64,000 bases of DNA, from contig NZ_FZNL01000008.1 in the NCBI RefSeq assembly GCF_900187965.1, positions 124,001-188,000 of the forward strand. The letters are read 5' to 3'. The stretch comes from Flavobacterium sp. ov086 (GTDB lineage Bacteria; Bacteroidota; Bacteroidia; Flavobacteriales; Flavobacteriaceae). Numbering within the stretch: the stretch's first letter is position 1; each line of letters begins with the position of its first letter. The position numbers and the translations under genes were made by a program. This document shows, piece after piece, positions 1-8,683 of the stretch. The notes beneath the pieces are model-generated. The model saw only the letters and a program-made list of their open reading frames with translations, ran no database searches and was not told the origin of the DNA.

Positions 1-1
1 T

Positions 2-184
2 GGAGGTTATTTATTCACAGATGACATTCAGGTAGAATTAACTTATGCAAACGAATATCTACCCAGAGATAATGAAAATCAGATTGTAAATGCTGCATCT
101 TTAACAGTTACATTTAATAATCTTTTTGAGACCATCAAGAAAAAATTATCTCATAATAATGATAACACAAAAACTGACGATTAA
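2..184 (+). CDS. C-terminal fragment of a probable outer-membrane beta-barrel protein
   Basis: An open frame enters from the left edge and ends at a TAA, giving about 60 residues. It contains an alternating polar/hydrophobic stretch (AASLTVTFNNLF) like a terminal barrel strand, followed by a hydrophilic Lys/Asn/Asp tail. The start lies outside the window, so the family cannot be named. It converges on the next gene with almost no gap. The barrel assignment is an inference from the strand pattern only. Confidence 0.45.
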   Translation, partial: GGYLFTDDIQVELTYANEYLPRDNENQIVNAASLTVTFNNLFETIKKKLSHNNDNTKTDD

Positions 185-187
185 TAT

Positions 188-694
188 CTACTTTTCATCC
201 TTCTTTAAAAAGCAATTTAATTGCTCTTTAATAGCATCTTTGTGTAATTTGAAATTATAACTACGAACAAACTCTGTTCCTTTCATGTTAATTTCGGCCA
301 CTATTGCCTCAAAGTTAGAGAATGCCTCAATATCCTTATCATCAATCAAGTAAAGAACCTGCATAATTGAATCATTATTCCTATATTGAGTATCATAATG
401 TGCCAACTTGTATTGTTTATTATCGGCCAAATGAATAATTAAATCATCTTTTATTTTTTTTCCTTCACTTTTAGCAGGAAATGGTGAAGGCTGGAGTGAC
501 ACAAAATAATGTTCCTTATCGGTTACGATATTAATCTTTAATGATTTTGATTTTGTTACATAAAAATTAGCCGGTTCAAAATAGTACATCATTGTTCCGT
601 CAGCAAGAACTTTGTTTTTTACGTCGCATTGTGCCATTATACTTGATCCGCTTAAAAGCACTAATAACCCAATTATAAAGCTTATCTTTTTCAT
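188..694 (-). CDS. secreted hypothetical protein with signal peptide
   Basis: I do not recognise the family. The start chosen is the internal ATG that gives MKKISFIIGLLVLLSGSSIMAQ, a typical Sec signal peptide with cleavage after AQ; the longer frame starting at 739 adds 15 residues ahead of it and is unlikely. The mature protein is about 147 residues, mixed alpha/beta by composition, with two cysteines (one near the N-terminus, one near the C-terminus) that could form a disulfide in the periplasm. No catalytic motif is visible. It lies alone between the barrel fragment and the rhomboid gene. Confidence 0.7.
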   Translation of the reverse strand: MKKISFIIGLLVLLSGSSIMAQCDVKNKVLADGTMMYYFEPANFYVTKSKSLKINIVTDKEHYFVSLQPSPFPAKSEGKKIKDDLIIHLADNKQYKLAHYDTQYRNNDSIMQVLYLIDDKDIEAFSNFEAIVAEINMKGTEFVRSYNFKLHKDAIKEQLNCFLKKDEK

Positions 695-764
695 AAAAAG
701 GGAGAATGAAATTAGAATGTCTTTAACAAAAATAATCAATTATAATCAAAACAAATATCCTCGC

Positions 765-1529
765 TTACATTTTATCCTCTGATTCTCTTTTCGTTACAGT
801 ATAACTTACTGGAAAACTCGAATTATAATAAGTAAAAACATCCTCTGAATCTTCTTCTGGAATTTCGGTATTAACAAAATTTCCATTTTCATCAAAATGC
901 CTCATAAAAGCATCCTCTTCAGGATTAAAATCTGGTTTTTGCCAATCATAAACAATTGGTTTTGCATATTCAGGTGTTTTATAAAGTAAAGACATTGCAA
1001 AACCGGTAATAAAACCTGCCAAATGCCCTTCCCATGAAATTGACTTGTCTACATCCGGAAATACATACCAAATCATTCCACCATAAAGTAAAATGACAGA
1101 CAACGAAAGCGCCACTAAACGATAATAACGTGTTTGAATTCCTTTGAAAAAAATAAAACTTACTAATACATAGATCAAACCGCTTGCTCCAATATGGAAA
1201 TTTTCCCGACCTATAATCCAGGTGATTAATCCCGAAAATAAAATACCATAAACAATAACACTTAAAGATTGTTTAGGATAAAAAAATTGCAATGCTGCCA
1301 GCAAGACCAAAAGCGGAATCGAGTTGTTATATAAATGACCTAAATTTTCATGAATAAAAGGACTAAACAAAACTCCTTGTAAACCTGAAAAATCTCGTGG
1401 ATAAATACCATGTTGATAAAAATCAAAATCGAAGCGGATTTGCATCCAATAAACAATCCACAGAAAAAGGACAAAAAAAACTGGAAGACCAATAACAGCA
1501 GTCGTAAATTTAAAGTGGTTATCGTTCAT
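765..1529 (-). CDS. rhomboid family intramembrane serine protease
   Basis: This 254-residue protein has about six hydrophobic segments and the rhomboid hallmarks. Residues 60-69 carry the His-Glu-Asn-Leu-Gly-His...Asn element of the second membrane helix (H60, H65, N69). GASG at 114-117 supplies the nucleophile Ser116, and EGHLAGF near 168-174 supplies the catalytic His169. Family members cleave membrane-spanning substrates inside the inner membrane. A hydrophilic C-terminal tail of about 65 residues follows the membrane core and is probably cytoplasmic. The substrate is unknown. The gene is divergent from rarA, with about 150 bp between them for promoters. Confidence 0.93.
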   Translation of the reverse strand: MNDNHFKFTTAVIGLPVFFVLFLWIVYWMQIRFDFDFYQHGIYPRDFSGLQGVLFSPFIHENLGHLYNNSIPLLVLLAALQFFYPKQSLSVIVYGILFSGLITWIIGRENFHIGASGLIYVLVSFIFFKGIQTRYYRLVALSLSVILLYGGMIWYVFPDVDKSISWEGHLAGFITGFAMSLLYKTPEYAKPIVYDWQKPDFNPEEDAFMRHFDENGNFVNTEIPEEDSEDVFTYYNSSFPVSYTVTKRESEDKM

Positions 1530-1678
1530 GATTATTAAATATGTTGTATTGGCAATATCAAAAAACTATCCAAATACAATATACTGATAATTTGTCAGCT
1601 AAAGCCTCCTCAGTCTTTGTTATGATTTGTAACCCTTTAATACTATAAAATTAAAATTGAAAATAGTAATTTTACAAA

Positions 1679-2956
1679 ATGGAAGCACCTTTAGCCGAGC
1701 GTATTCGCCCACAGCAATTAGAAGACTACATAAGTCAAAGTCATTTGGTTGGTCCAAATGGTTCGTTAACACAACAAATATCAAAAGGAATTATTCCGTC
1801 ATTAATATTTTGGGGACCTCCGGGAACAGGAAAAACGACTTTGGCACAAATTATAGCACAAGAATCAAAACGTCCGTTTTACATCTTGAGCGCAATAAAT
1901 TCAGGTGTTAAAGATATTCGTGATGTAATTGAAAAAGCAAAACAAAGTGGCGGGTTATTTACGGCTAAAAATCCTATTCTGTTTATTGATGAGATTCACC
2001 GTTTTAGTAAATCGCAACAAGACTCGCTTTTGGCTGCGGTCGAAAAAGGCTGGATTACACTTATTGGCGCAACGACCGAAAACCCAAGTTTTGAAGTTAT
2101 TCCTGCATTATTGTCACGTTGTCAAGTCTATGTACTAAATGCTTTTACAAAAGCCGATTTAGAGTCTTTATTGCATCGCGCAATGAAAACGGATACTTAT
2201 TTATCAACCAAAAACATTCAATTAAAAGAAACCGAAGCTCTACTCCGACTTTCTGGCGGAGATGGAAGAAAGCTTTTAAATATTTTTGAACTTGTTATAA
2301 ACGCTTCGGCTGGCGACGAAATTATTATTACCAATGATCGCGTTTTTGAATTAGTCCAGCAAAATACTGTTTTGTATGACAAAAGTGGTGAACAACATTA
2401 TGATATCGTTTCGGCATTTATAAAATCAATTCGCGGCAGTGATCCAAACGGAGCTGTTTACTGGCTGGCAAGAATGATTGAAGGTGGCGAAGATGTAAAG
2501 TTTATCGCCAGAAGAATGCTCATTTTATCAAGCGAAGATATTGGAAATGCAAACCCGACGGCTTTTATTATGGCAAACAATACGTTTCAGGCCGTAACAA
2601 CAATTGGTTATCCTGAAAGTAGAATTATATTAAGTCAATGTGCAATTTATCTGGCTACTTCTCCTAAAAGTAATGCGTCGTATATGGCAATTGGAAACGC
2701 GCAACAACTGGTTAAACAAACTGGTGATTTACCGGTACCAATACATTTAAGAAACGCTCCAACCAAACTTATGAAAGAGTTGGGATATGGTGATGATTAT
2801 AAATATTCGCATGATTATGCCAATAATTTTGCCGAGCAGGAATTTTTGCCTGATGCTGTAAAAGAAACGGTTCTTTACAATCCAGGAAGCAATTCTAGAG
2901 AGAACAGCAACCGTGAATTTTTAAAGAACCGTTGGAAAGATAAATATGGTTACTAG
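1679..2956 (+). CDS. rarA: replication-associated recombination protein A (AAA+ ATPase)
   Basis: The 425-residue protein matches the RarA/MgsA/WRNIP1 family in length and layout. An N-terminal [13 protein letters not shown] lead is followed by Walker A GPPGTGKT (residues 46-53), Walker [11 protein letters not shown], sensor ATTENPSF and the SRC motif (LLSRCQVY). A clamp-loader-like lid and C-terminal tetramerisation region follow. Family members act at stalled replication forks with SSB and the replisome. The start at ATG 1679 is supported by the conserved N-terminus. A shorter frame overlapping it in another phase is a shadow. Confidence 0.95.
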   Translation: MEAPLAERIRPQQLEDYISQSHLVGPNGSLTQQISKGIIPSLIFWGPPGTGKTTLAQIIAQESKRPFYILSAINSGVKDIRDVIEKAKQSGGLFTAKNPILFIDEIHRFSKSQQDSLLAAVEKGWITLIGATTENPSFEVIPALLSRCQVYVLNAFTKADLESLLHRAMKTDTYLSTKNIQLKETEALLRLSGGDGRKLLNIFELVINASAGDEIIITNDRVFELVQQNTVLYDKSGEQHYDIVSAFIKSIRGSDPNGAVYWLARMIEGGEDVKFIARRMLILSSEDIGNANPTAFIMANNTFQAVTTIGYPESRIILSQCAIYLATSPKSNASYMAIGNAQQLVKQTGDLPVPIHLRNAPTKLMKELGYGDDYKYSHDYANNFAEQEFLPDAVKETVLYNPGSNSRENSNREFLKNRWKDKYGY

Positions 2957-2971
2957 AACCCTATTTTATAT

Positions 2972-3739
2972 TTAGAATTTAACGACAATTTTTTCTGAAA
3001 CTAATTTATCATTTTGATAAGATTCGAAATACCATTGACCGTCTTCTTTCAAAATTAGAGAACCTTGTACATTATCTTTTATTGCAATAAACACATTTGA
3101 TTGCGAAGTTTTAAGCAATTTCATAACCACTTTTGGTGTTTTATCAATTAACTGATAACCTGATTCTGTAGGTTGCGCATACAACAAACTAGGATCTTTC
3201 AAATCTGGTGAAGGAGCAACAGCAACTGCTGCTGACGTTGTAACTGCCGCCGAAGTTGTAACTGCTGCAGCTGCTGGAGTAACAGGCGTCGCTCTTACGG
3301 TTGAAACAGCAGATTTCCCGCTATATTTATAATGTAATCCCGTTATAGATACAAATGCTAAATCCAGACACTCTCTATAAGCTACTTCGTAATCTTTTTC
3401 TTTGCTTTTCCCAACTTCAGAAGTGTAAATTACTTTTCCATAACAATCTTTAAACTCAACATAAAGTTTTGTTATTAAAAATCCATTATCTCTTTTTACA
3501 TCTACATACAAAAGATCACAACGATCACCATATCCTGTCGGAAGTTCTTCATTAACATAAAAAGCCTGAAAACCAGCTTTGTTTAAATTCGATTTTGTCA
3601 TTGTAGACATTCTGTATTGATTTTCAGTTTTAAGAAAATCATATTTCAAGGGTACAATCACTGCTTTGTAATCATTAATAGATTGAGCAAACCCAATAAA
3701 CGTGGTAAGAAGTGCAATCAACAAAAATTTTATTCTCAT
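2972..3739 (-). CDS. secreted hypothetical protein with Ala/Val/Thr-rich linker
   Basis: A signal peptide (MRIKFLLIALLTTFIGFAQS) leads a 255-residue protein of no family I recognise. The N-terminal part (to about 140) looks like a compact domain with two conserved-looking cysteines. Residues 145-180 form a low-complexity Ala/Thr/Val linker with tandem TTSAAV units, and the C-terminal part resembles a small beta domain. It is the last gene of a tight minus-strand operon after the GNAT, radC and HAD genes, with only 2-3 bp between stop and start. Function cannot be assigned. The linker repeat could vary in length between strains. Confidence 0.75.
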   Translation of the reverse strand: MRIKFLLIALLTTFIGFAQSINDYKAVIVPLKYDFLKTENQYRMSTMTKSNLNKAGFQAFYVNEELPTGYGDRCDLLYVDVKRDNGFLITKLYVEFKDCYGKVIYTSEVGKSKEKDYEVAYRECLDLAFVSITGLHYKYSGKSAVSTVRATPVTPAAAAVTTSAAVTTSAAVAVAPSPDLKDPSLLYAQPTESGYQLIDKTPKVVMKLLKTSQSNVFIAIKDNVQGSLILKEDGQWYFESYQNDKLVSEKIVVKF

Positions 3740-3741
3740 AA

Positions 3742-4428
3742 TTATAAATATTTTTTAAGTTCTAATAAATGATTTATTTGTTTAATATTTTCAGGAGCTT
3801 CAACTTTTTTATCATTAAAAAAAATAGCATCCAAACCGGCATTCAATGCACCATTAACATCTGCATCAAGACAATCGCCAATCATAATACTATTTTCTTT
3901 TGAGGCCTGAGCCAAATTGACAGCATAATCAAAGATAATACTATTTGGTTTTTTAACACCAGCTAACTCAGAATTTGTTATAGTATCAAAGTAACCACCA
4001 AGAGCGGCATTATTTAACTTTTTATCCTGAACAGCAGCAAAACCATTTGTGATAATATGCAGTTTGTATTTAGGTTTTAAATAATCCAAAACTTCGATTG
4101 CTCCATCAAAAAGATAATTATTATCGGTTAAATATTCGATATAATCATTTGCAACCTGATTGATGTCTTCATCTGATATTTCATAATTTAAAGCATCAAA
4201 AGAAAGTTTCAATCTATTGTAGCGCAATTCGACATGCGTAATTTCGTCGTTTTGATATAATTTCCAGCAAGCCTGATTTATAGGAGCATAATGGGTTATA
4301 AAATCCTCGATCTTAATATCTGGAAATCTGTTTTTAAAAATACGATCAAAAGCCATTTCTGAATTTTTATCAAAATCCCAAAGCGTATGATCTAAATCAA
4401 AAAAAATGTCGGTAATAGTGGTATTCAT
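3742..4428 (-). CDS. HAD-superfamily hydrolase, YjjG-type nucleotidase
   Basis: This 228-residue protein shows all four haloacid-dehalogenase motifs: DLDHTLWDF near the N-terminus (motif I, nucleophile Asp), ITNGF (motif II Thr/Asn), KKP (motif III Lys) and GDCLDADVNGA (motif IV). The helical cap between motifs I and II is of the YjjG/GS1 type, a group that dephosphorylates noncanonical pyrimidine nucleoside monophosphates. That substrate is family inference; other small phosphates are possible. It lies between radC and a secreted protein in the same operon. Confidence 0.87.
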   Translation of the reverse strand: MNTTITDIFFDLDHTLWDFDKNSEMAFDRIFKNRFPDIKIEDFITHYAPINQACWKLYQNDEITHVELRYNRLKLSFDALNYEISDEDINQVANDYIEYLTDNNYLFDGAIEVLDYLKPKYKLHIITNGFAAVQDKKLNNAALGGYFDTITNSELAGVKKPNSIIFDYAVNLAQASKENSIMIGDCLDADVNGALNAGLDAIFFNDKKVEAPENIKQINHLLELKKYL

Positions 4429-4431
4429 AAC

Positions 4432-5121
4432 TTATAAAATTCCTTCATCTACAAAACTATAATATTTTGTTTCAGTAATAATCAAATGATCTAAAACTTT
4501 AACATCTAAAACATCCCCAGCTAATTTTAACTTCTTCGTAATTTGCTTATCCGCTTCACTTGGGATTAACGAACCCGAAGGATGATTATGACATAAAATC
4601 AAGCCTGTAGCTCTATTTTCAAAAGCTAATTTAAAAACCATACGCGTATCAACAATAGTTCCCGTTATTCCTCCTTTACTTAATTGCACTTTAGAAATTA
4701 TCTTATTAGAATTATTAAGAAAAAGCACCCAAAATTCCTCATGAGAAAGTTCACCTATAATAGGCTGCATCATTTGGAAAACCATTTTACTCGAAGTAAC
4801 TTTCTCTAATATAGATACAACTTCCTCCTTTCTACGACGACATAACTCTAAAGCAGCAACAATAGTAATTGCCTTTGCCTCGCCTATACCTTTAAATTTC
4901 ATTAACTGAGCAATTGATAATTTTGCTAAAGAATTCAAAGTGCCTACGCTCGCCAAAATGCGCCTGCTTAAATCAACGGCAGATTCATTACGACTTCCTG
5001 AACCAATTAAAATAGCAAGTAATTCTGCATTGCTTAAAGCTTCTTTACCTTTAAGCATTAATTTTTCGCGTGGACGATCTTCTTCTGACCAATTCGAAAT
5101 CGGCAAATAAGTTATGTCCAT
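4432..5121 (-). CDS. radC: RadC family JAB/MPN-domain protein
   Basis: The 229-residue protein has the two RadC parts. A helix-hairpin-helix region (around FKGIGEAKAITIVAALELCRR) precedes a C-terminal JAMM metalloprotease-like domain whose metal-binding signature HNHPSGSLIPSEAD is intact. Despite the historical name (DNA repair protein RadC), the biochemical role is unclear in the family. It starts one base after the stop of the GNAT gene and ends 3 bp before the HAD gene, so the four genes are probably one transcript. Confidence 0.93.
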   Translation of the reverse strand: MDITYLPISNWSEEDRPREKLMLKGKEALSNAELLAILIGSGSRNESAVDLSRRILASVGTLNSLAKLSIAQLMKFKGIGEAKAITIVAALELCRRRKEEVVSILEKVTSSKMVFQMMQPIIGELSHEEFWVLFLNNSNKIISKVQLSKGGITGTIVDTRMVFKLAFENRATGLILCHNHPSGSLIPSEADKQITKKLKLAGDVLDVKVLDHLIITETKYYSFVDEGIL

Positions 5122-5592
5122 CTACTGCAAAACATTAATTGATTTACTCATGCAAATACTATTTGTTAAACCCACATATGGCTCGTAGTTTTCTACAATT
5201 TTAAATCCAACTTTTTGATATAAACTTATGGCCTCAATTTGTTTGTATAAAGTTTCTAAAATCATGGTTTCAAAACCCTGATTCTTTGCCTCCTTTTCAA
5301 GTTCTTTAATAACTAATTGTGCCAAACCTAAACCTCTTGCTTCAGGTGAAACAAACATGCGTTTCAGCTCAACCGTTTTCTCATTGTATTTCTTAAAACA
5401 GCCACTTGCAATAGCTTTTCCGTCTAAATAAATAAGGATAACATTGTCATTAAACTCAATCAAATTATTTCCCCAATAATCCTTCTTTAATTCGGGATAA
5501 CGTTCCCATAAAAAAGCGTCAAATATTTTGATCAATCTTACAAAATCCGGATTCTCACTTGTTGTTCTCACAACCTCTATTCTTGAATTCAT
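5122..5592 (-). CDS. GNAT family N-acetyltransferase
   Basis: The 156-residue protein carries the GNAT acetyl-CoA binding motif V(S)PEARGLGLAQLVIKELEKEA, preceded by the ELKRMFV strand and followed by the ETLYKQIEAISLYQKVGFK segment typical of small-molecule or amino-acid acetyltransferases. The acceptor cannot be read from the sequence. It is the first gene of a four-gene minus-strand operon with radC. Confidence 0.88.
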   Translation of the reverse strand: MNSRIEVVRTTSENPDFVRLIKIFDAFLWERYPELKKDYWGNNLIEFNDNVILIYLDGKAIASGCFKKYNEKTVELKRMFVSPEARGLGLAQLVIKELEKEAKNQGFETMILETLYKQIEAISLYQKVGFKIVENYEPYVGLTNSICMSKSINVLQ

Positions 5593-5722
5593 TTTATTAA
5601 AATCTTAAAAGGCGAATATATTGAAAAATAAGAAAAATCACTCATAAATAACAAATTACTATTTCAAAATTAATTAATTTTAAAGGCAAATAGCTATCAA
5701 ACAAACTTCTATATTTATTGTA

Positions 5723-6349
5723 ATGAAATCTATATACACTTTAATCGTTGTATTCTTATTTTTTTCTTGTAATCAAAAAGAAAAAGCAACAATTCTAACC
5801 GAAAATTCTTCGGCAATAGCAAACACTTTTGCAGATAAATTGTCAAATGCAGCATTATCTATAATTGATTCTTCGATAGATTATGATCCTGCTTATTTTT
5901 CGATAGAATATCCTAATGGAGATATTCCTAAAAATAAAGGAGTTTGCACCGATGTTGTTATTCGTACCTATCGAATATTAGGTATCGATTTACAAAAAGA
6001 AGTTCATGAAGATATGATAGCAAATTTTTCAGCATACCCGAATTTACAAAAATGGGGAATGACAAAAACCGATACTAATATCGATCATAGAAGAGTTCCT
6101 AATTTAGAAATTTTCTTTGAAAGAAAGGGAGAAAAATTACCAATAACCCAAAATCCAAACGATTACAAAACCGGAGAAATTGTAACCTGGCTAATTAACG
6201 ATAAACTACCTCATATCGGAATTATTACAAACAAAAAAACAACAGACAGAAAACGAAATCTAATCGTCCACAACGTTGGCAACGGACAAGTTCTCGAAGA
6301 TTGTTTATTCAAATATACTATTGTAGGACATTATAAATATTGGAAATAA
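5723..6349 (+). CDS. DUF1287 family lipoprotein (NlpC/P60-like fold)
   Basis: A lipoprotein signal (IVVFLFFSCNQKE) places this 208-residue protein at a membrane on the periplasmic side. Residues around GVCTDVVIRTYR, LPHIGIITN and NLIVHNVG carry the Cys-His-His arrangement of the DUF1287 family, which is related to NlpC/P60-type cysteine peptidases or amidases. A cell-wall peptide substrate is plausible, but no experimental function is known to me. The gene stands alone. The spacer behind it is AT-rich and carries short direct repeats of a tccaaattcca type. Confidence 0.82.
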   Translation: MKSIYTLIVVFLFFSCNQKEKATILTENSSAIANTFADKLSNAALSIIDSSIDYDPAYFSIEYPNGDIPKNKGVCTDVVIRTYRILGIDLQKEVHEDMIANFSAYPNLQKWGMTKTDTNIDHRRVPNLEIFFERKGEKLPITQNPNDYKTGEIVTWLINDKLPHIGIITNKKTTDRKRNLIVHNVGNGQVLEDCLFKYTIVGHYKYWK

Positions 6350-6446
6350 AATCAAAATAAAATTCCAATAGAAAAATTCCAAATTCCAATTTAAACTCAA
6401 AAAAAAGTGCCAAATACAAAACTGCATTGGCACATTATCAAATTTT

Positions 6447-7802
6447 CTAATTAATCAACCCTTTTACTTCATCAAAATTCAATCCTCCGTAATTTCCTGA
6501 ACTCATCAATAATAAAGCAGAGTTTTCAAGATTCAAGTTGAATAAATATTCTTTGAATTCGGCAGGATTCGTATAAATAATTAAATCTTCACGATTAAAA
6601 GCCGCCGCAATTTGCTCATAAGTCACTTCTTCGAGTTGTTTAATTTTTACTGCATCAGGTGAATAAAATACTACCGCTACATCTGCATATTCAAGTGCTC
6701 CTTCGTATTCTTTCAAGAATTCGGCATTCAAACTACTATAGGTATGCAATTCTAAACATGCTACTAAAGTTCTGTTTGGATATTGTTCTTTTACCGCTTT
6801 TGTAGTTGCAGCCACTTTACTTGGTGAATGCGCAAAATCTTTATAAGCAACTTTTCCTTTTCCTTCAGCAATTTTCTCAAGTCGTTTAGAAGCTCCTTTA
6901 AAACTTGCAATAGCTTCGTAAAAATCAGCTTCGTCAACACCCATGTTTTGGCAAATCCATTTGGCTCCAGCCAAATTATTTAAATTATGCGCACCAAATA
7001 CTTCGATTGGCATATCCCCTTCCGGAGTTTTTAATAATGTTACTCCGTCACTAACTGTATATTCCGGTGTATGATACGCTAATTTACGAATTGGGTTTGT
7101 AGCCGCTTCAGCAACACGTTTTACTTCCGGATCATTTTCGTTATAAACTAAGATTCCACCATTTGTAATTTTTGCAATAAAAATCTCAAATTGCTCTACA
7201 TAATTTTCATACGTTGGAAAAACATTAATATGATCCCATGCAATTCCAGAAATCAAAGCAATGTTTGGCTGATATAAATGGAATTTTGGACGTCTGTCGA
7301 TAGGAGAAGATAAATATTCATCACCTTCCAAAACCATAAAATCATTTTCTTCAGTAAGATGCACCATCGTATCAAAACCTTCAAGCTGTGCTCCTACCAT
7401 ATAATCAACTTCGATATTATGATAATGCATAACGTGCAAAATCATCGAAGTAATCGTTGTTTTTCCGTGAGAACCACCAATTACAACACGCGTTTTATTT
7501 TTAGATTGTTCGTGTAAAAATTCAGGATACGAATATATTTTCAATCCCAATTCCTGCGCTTTCAACAACTCCGGATTATCTGCTTTAGCATGCATTCCAA
7601 GAATTATCGCATCAATATCGGCAGTGATTTTTTCAGGAAACCAACCTAACTCAGCAGGTAAAATTCCTTTTTTCTCTAATCTTGATTTTGATGGCTCAAA
7701 AATAGCATCATCACTACCTGTAACCTGATATCCTTTGTTATGTAATGCCAATGCTAAGTTGTGCATAGCGCTCCCGCCTATTGCGATGAAATGTGTTCTC
7801 AT
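6447..7802 (-). CDS. mpl: Mpl, UDP-N-acetylmuramate:tripeptide ligase (murein recycling)
   Basis: The 451-residue Mur-ligase has the N-terminal Rossmann motif GGSAMHNLA, the ATP loop GGSHGKTTITSMI (around 109-121), the central EGDEYLSSPIDRRPKF segment and the HTYSSL C-terminal region. The DEYLSSPIDRRPKF stretch and length fit Mpl rather than MurC. Mpl attaches the recycled L-Ala-gamma-D-Glu-meso-DAP tripeptide to UDP-MurNAc in the cytoplasm. It precedes a TPR protein on the same strand in transcription order only at a distance, so it may be monocistronic. Confidence 0.92.
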   Translation of the reverse strand: MRTHFIAIGGSAMHNLALALHNKGYQVTGSDDAIFEPSKSRLEKKGILPAELGWFPEKITADIDAIILGMHAKADNPELLKAQELGLKIYSYPEFLHEQSKNKTRVVIGGSHGKTTITSMILHVMHYHNIEVDYMVGAQLEGFDTMVHLTEENDFMVLEGDEYLSSPIDRRPKFHLYQPNIALISGIAWDHINVFPTYENYVEQFEIFIAKITNGGILVYNENDPEVKRVAEAATNPIRKLAYHTPEYTVSDGVTLLKTPEGDMPIEVFGAHNLNNLAGAKWICQNMGVDEADFYEAIASFKGASKRLEKIAEGKGKVAYKDFAHSPSKVAATTKAVKEQYPNRTLVACLELHTYSSLNAEFLKEYEGALEYADVAVVFYSPDAVKIKQLEEVTYEQIAAAFNREDLIIYTNPAEFKEYLFNLNLENSALLLMSSGNYGGLNFDEVKGLIN

Positions 7803-7867
7803 TTAAATTCCAATTTTTTAAAATTCCAAATTCCAGTTTTTGTTGGAATCCAATTTTGAAACCGATA

Positions 7868-8554
7868 TTACGCTTCAAACTTTCTTTTTAATTCCTGTGC
7901 CTTTTTAGGGTCTTTTAATTTATTCAAATATAAATTATATAATTTTTGAAATGTAACTTTTGATTTACCAATTTCATTTGCTTTCATATAATTTTTTTCT
8001 GCTGATATATATCTTTTGAAATATTCATCAATTCTTCCTCTCGACAAATACCCATCCACAGGCGAAAATTGCGACAATTCATTCGAATAAGAAATTGCTT
8101 TCGATTCACTACCTCCCAAAATTCCGGGTAATTGCAAGTATATTTCGATCAATGCCCATCTCGCCTGAACGTGTTTTGGATTTAAAGCAATCGCTTTTTC
8201 AAATGCTTCCTTCATATCGTCAACCATCGTAAAAGCCTTTATTTTATTAACTTCCGCTGCTCTCATAGCCAAACAACCACCATATTTAAAAAAGTAATCG
8301 GCTTCCGTAGGTTTCAATTCTTTCAATTTCTTGAAATACTCCGCTCCTTTTACCCATGATTTTTGATGCGCTTCAATCTCTCCTAAATATTCGAGAGTTT
8401 TTATATCTAAAGGTTTTGTTTTTAGAATCCCTTCAAAAATAATTTGTGCTTCAGCATATTTTTTAGCTTGAAACAACTTCTCTCCTTTTTCAAAATTCGA
8501 TTGCGACCATCCAAAAATGGGCATCAAAACAAAAAAGAATAGCAGTTTTTTCAT
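7868..8554 (-). CDS. secreted tetratricopeptide-repeat protein
   Basis: A signal peptide (MKKLLFFFVLMPIFGWSQ) is followed by several TPR units. Typical blocks are FEKGEKLFQAKKYAEAQIIFEGILKTKP in the N-terminal part, a second around KGAEYFKKLKELKPTEADYFFKYG, and one around AFEKAIALNPKHVQARWALIEIYLQLPG. TPR proteins are periplasmic or outer-membrane scaffolds; the partner is unknown. It is divergent from the alpha-2-macroglobulin gene, sharing about 130 bp of upstream DNA. Confidence 0.85.
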   Translation of the reverse strand: MKKLLFFFVLMPIFGWSQSNFEKGEKLFQAKKYAEAQIIFEGILKTKPLDIKTLEYLGEIEAHQKSWVKGAEYFKKLKELKPTEADYFFKYGGCLAMRAAEVNKIKAFTMVDDMKEAFEKAIALNPKHVQARWALIEIYLQLPGILGGSESKAISYSNELSQFSPVDGYLSRGRIDEYFKRYISAEKNYMKANEIGKSKVTFQKLYNLYLNKLKDPKKAQELKRKFEA

Positions 8555-8683
8555 GGTTCAAAAATAAGGAAATATAAAATGTATCATTTGCTTTTAGAGA
8601 TAAATTAGTAATTTGTACGAAATTATTTTACAACGTTCCCAACCTTTATTCCAAAACCGCACTCTATATACCAAAACCACCTT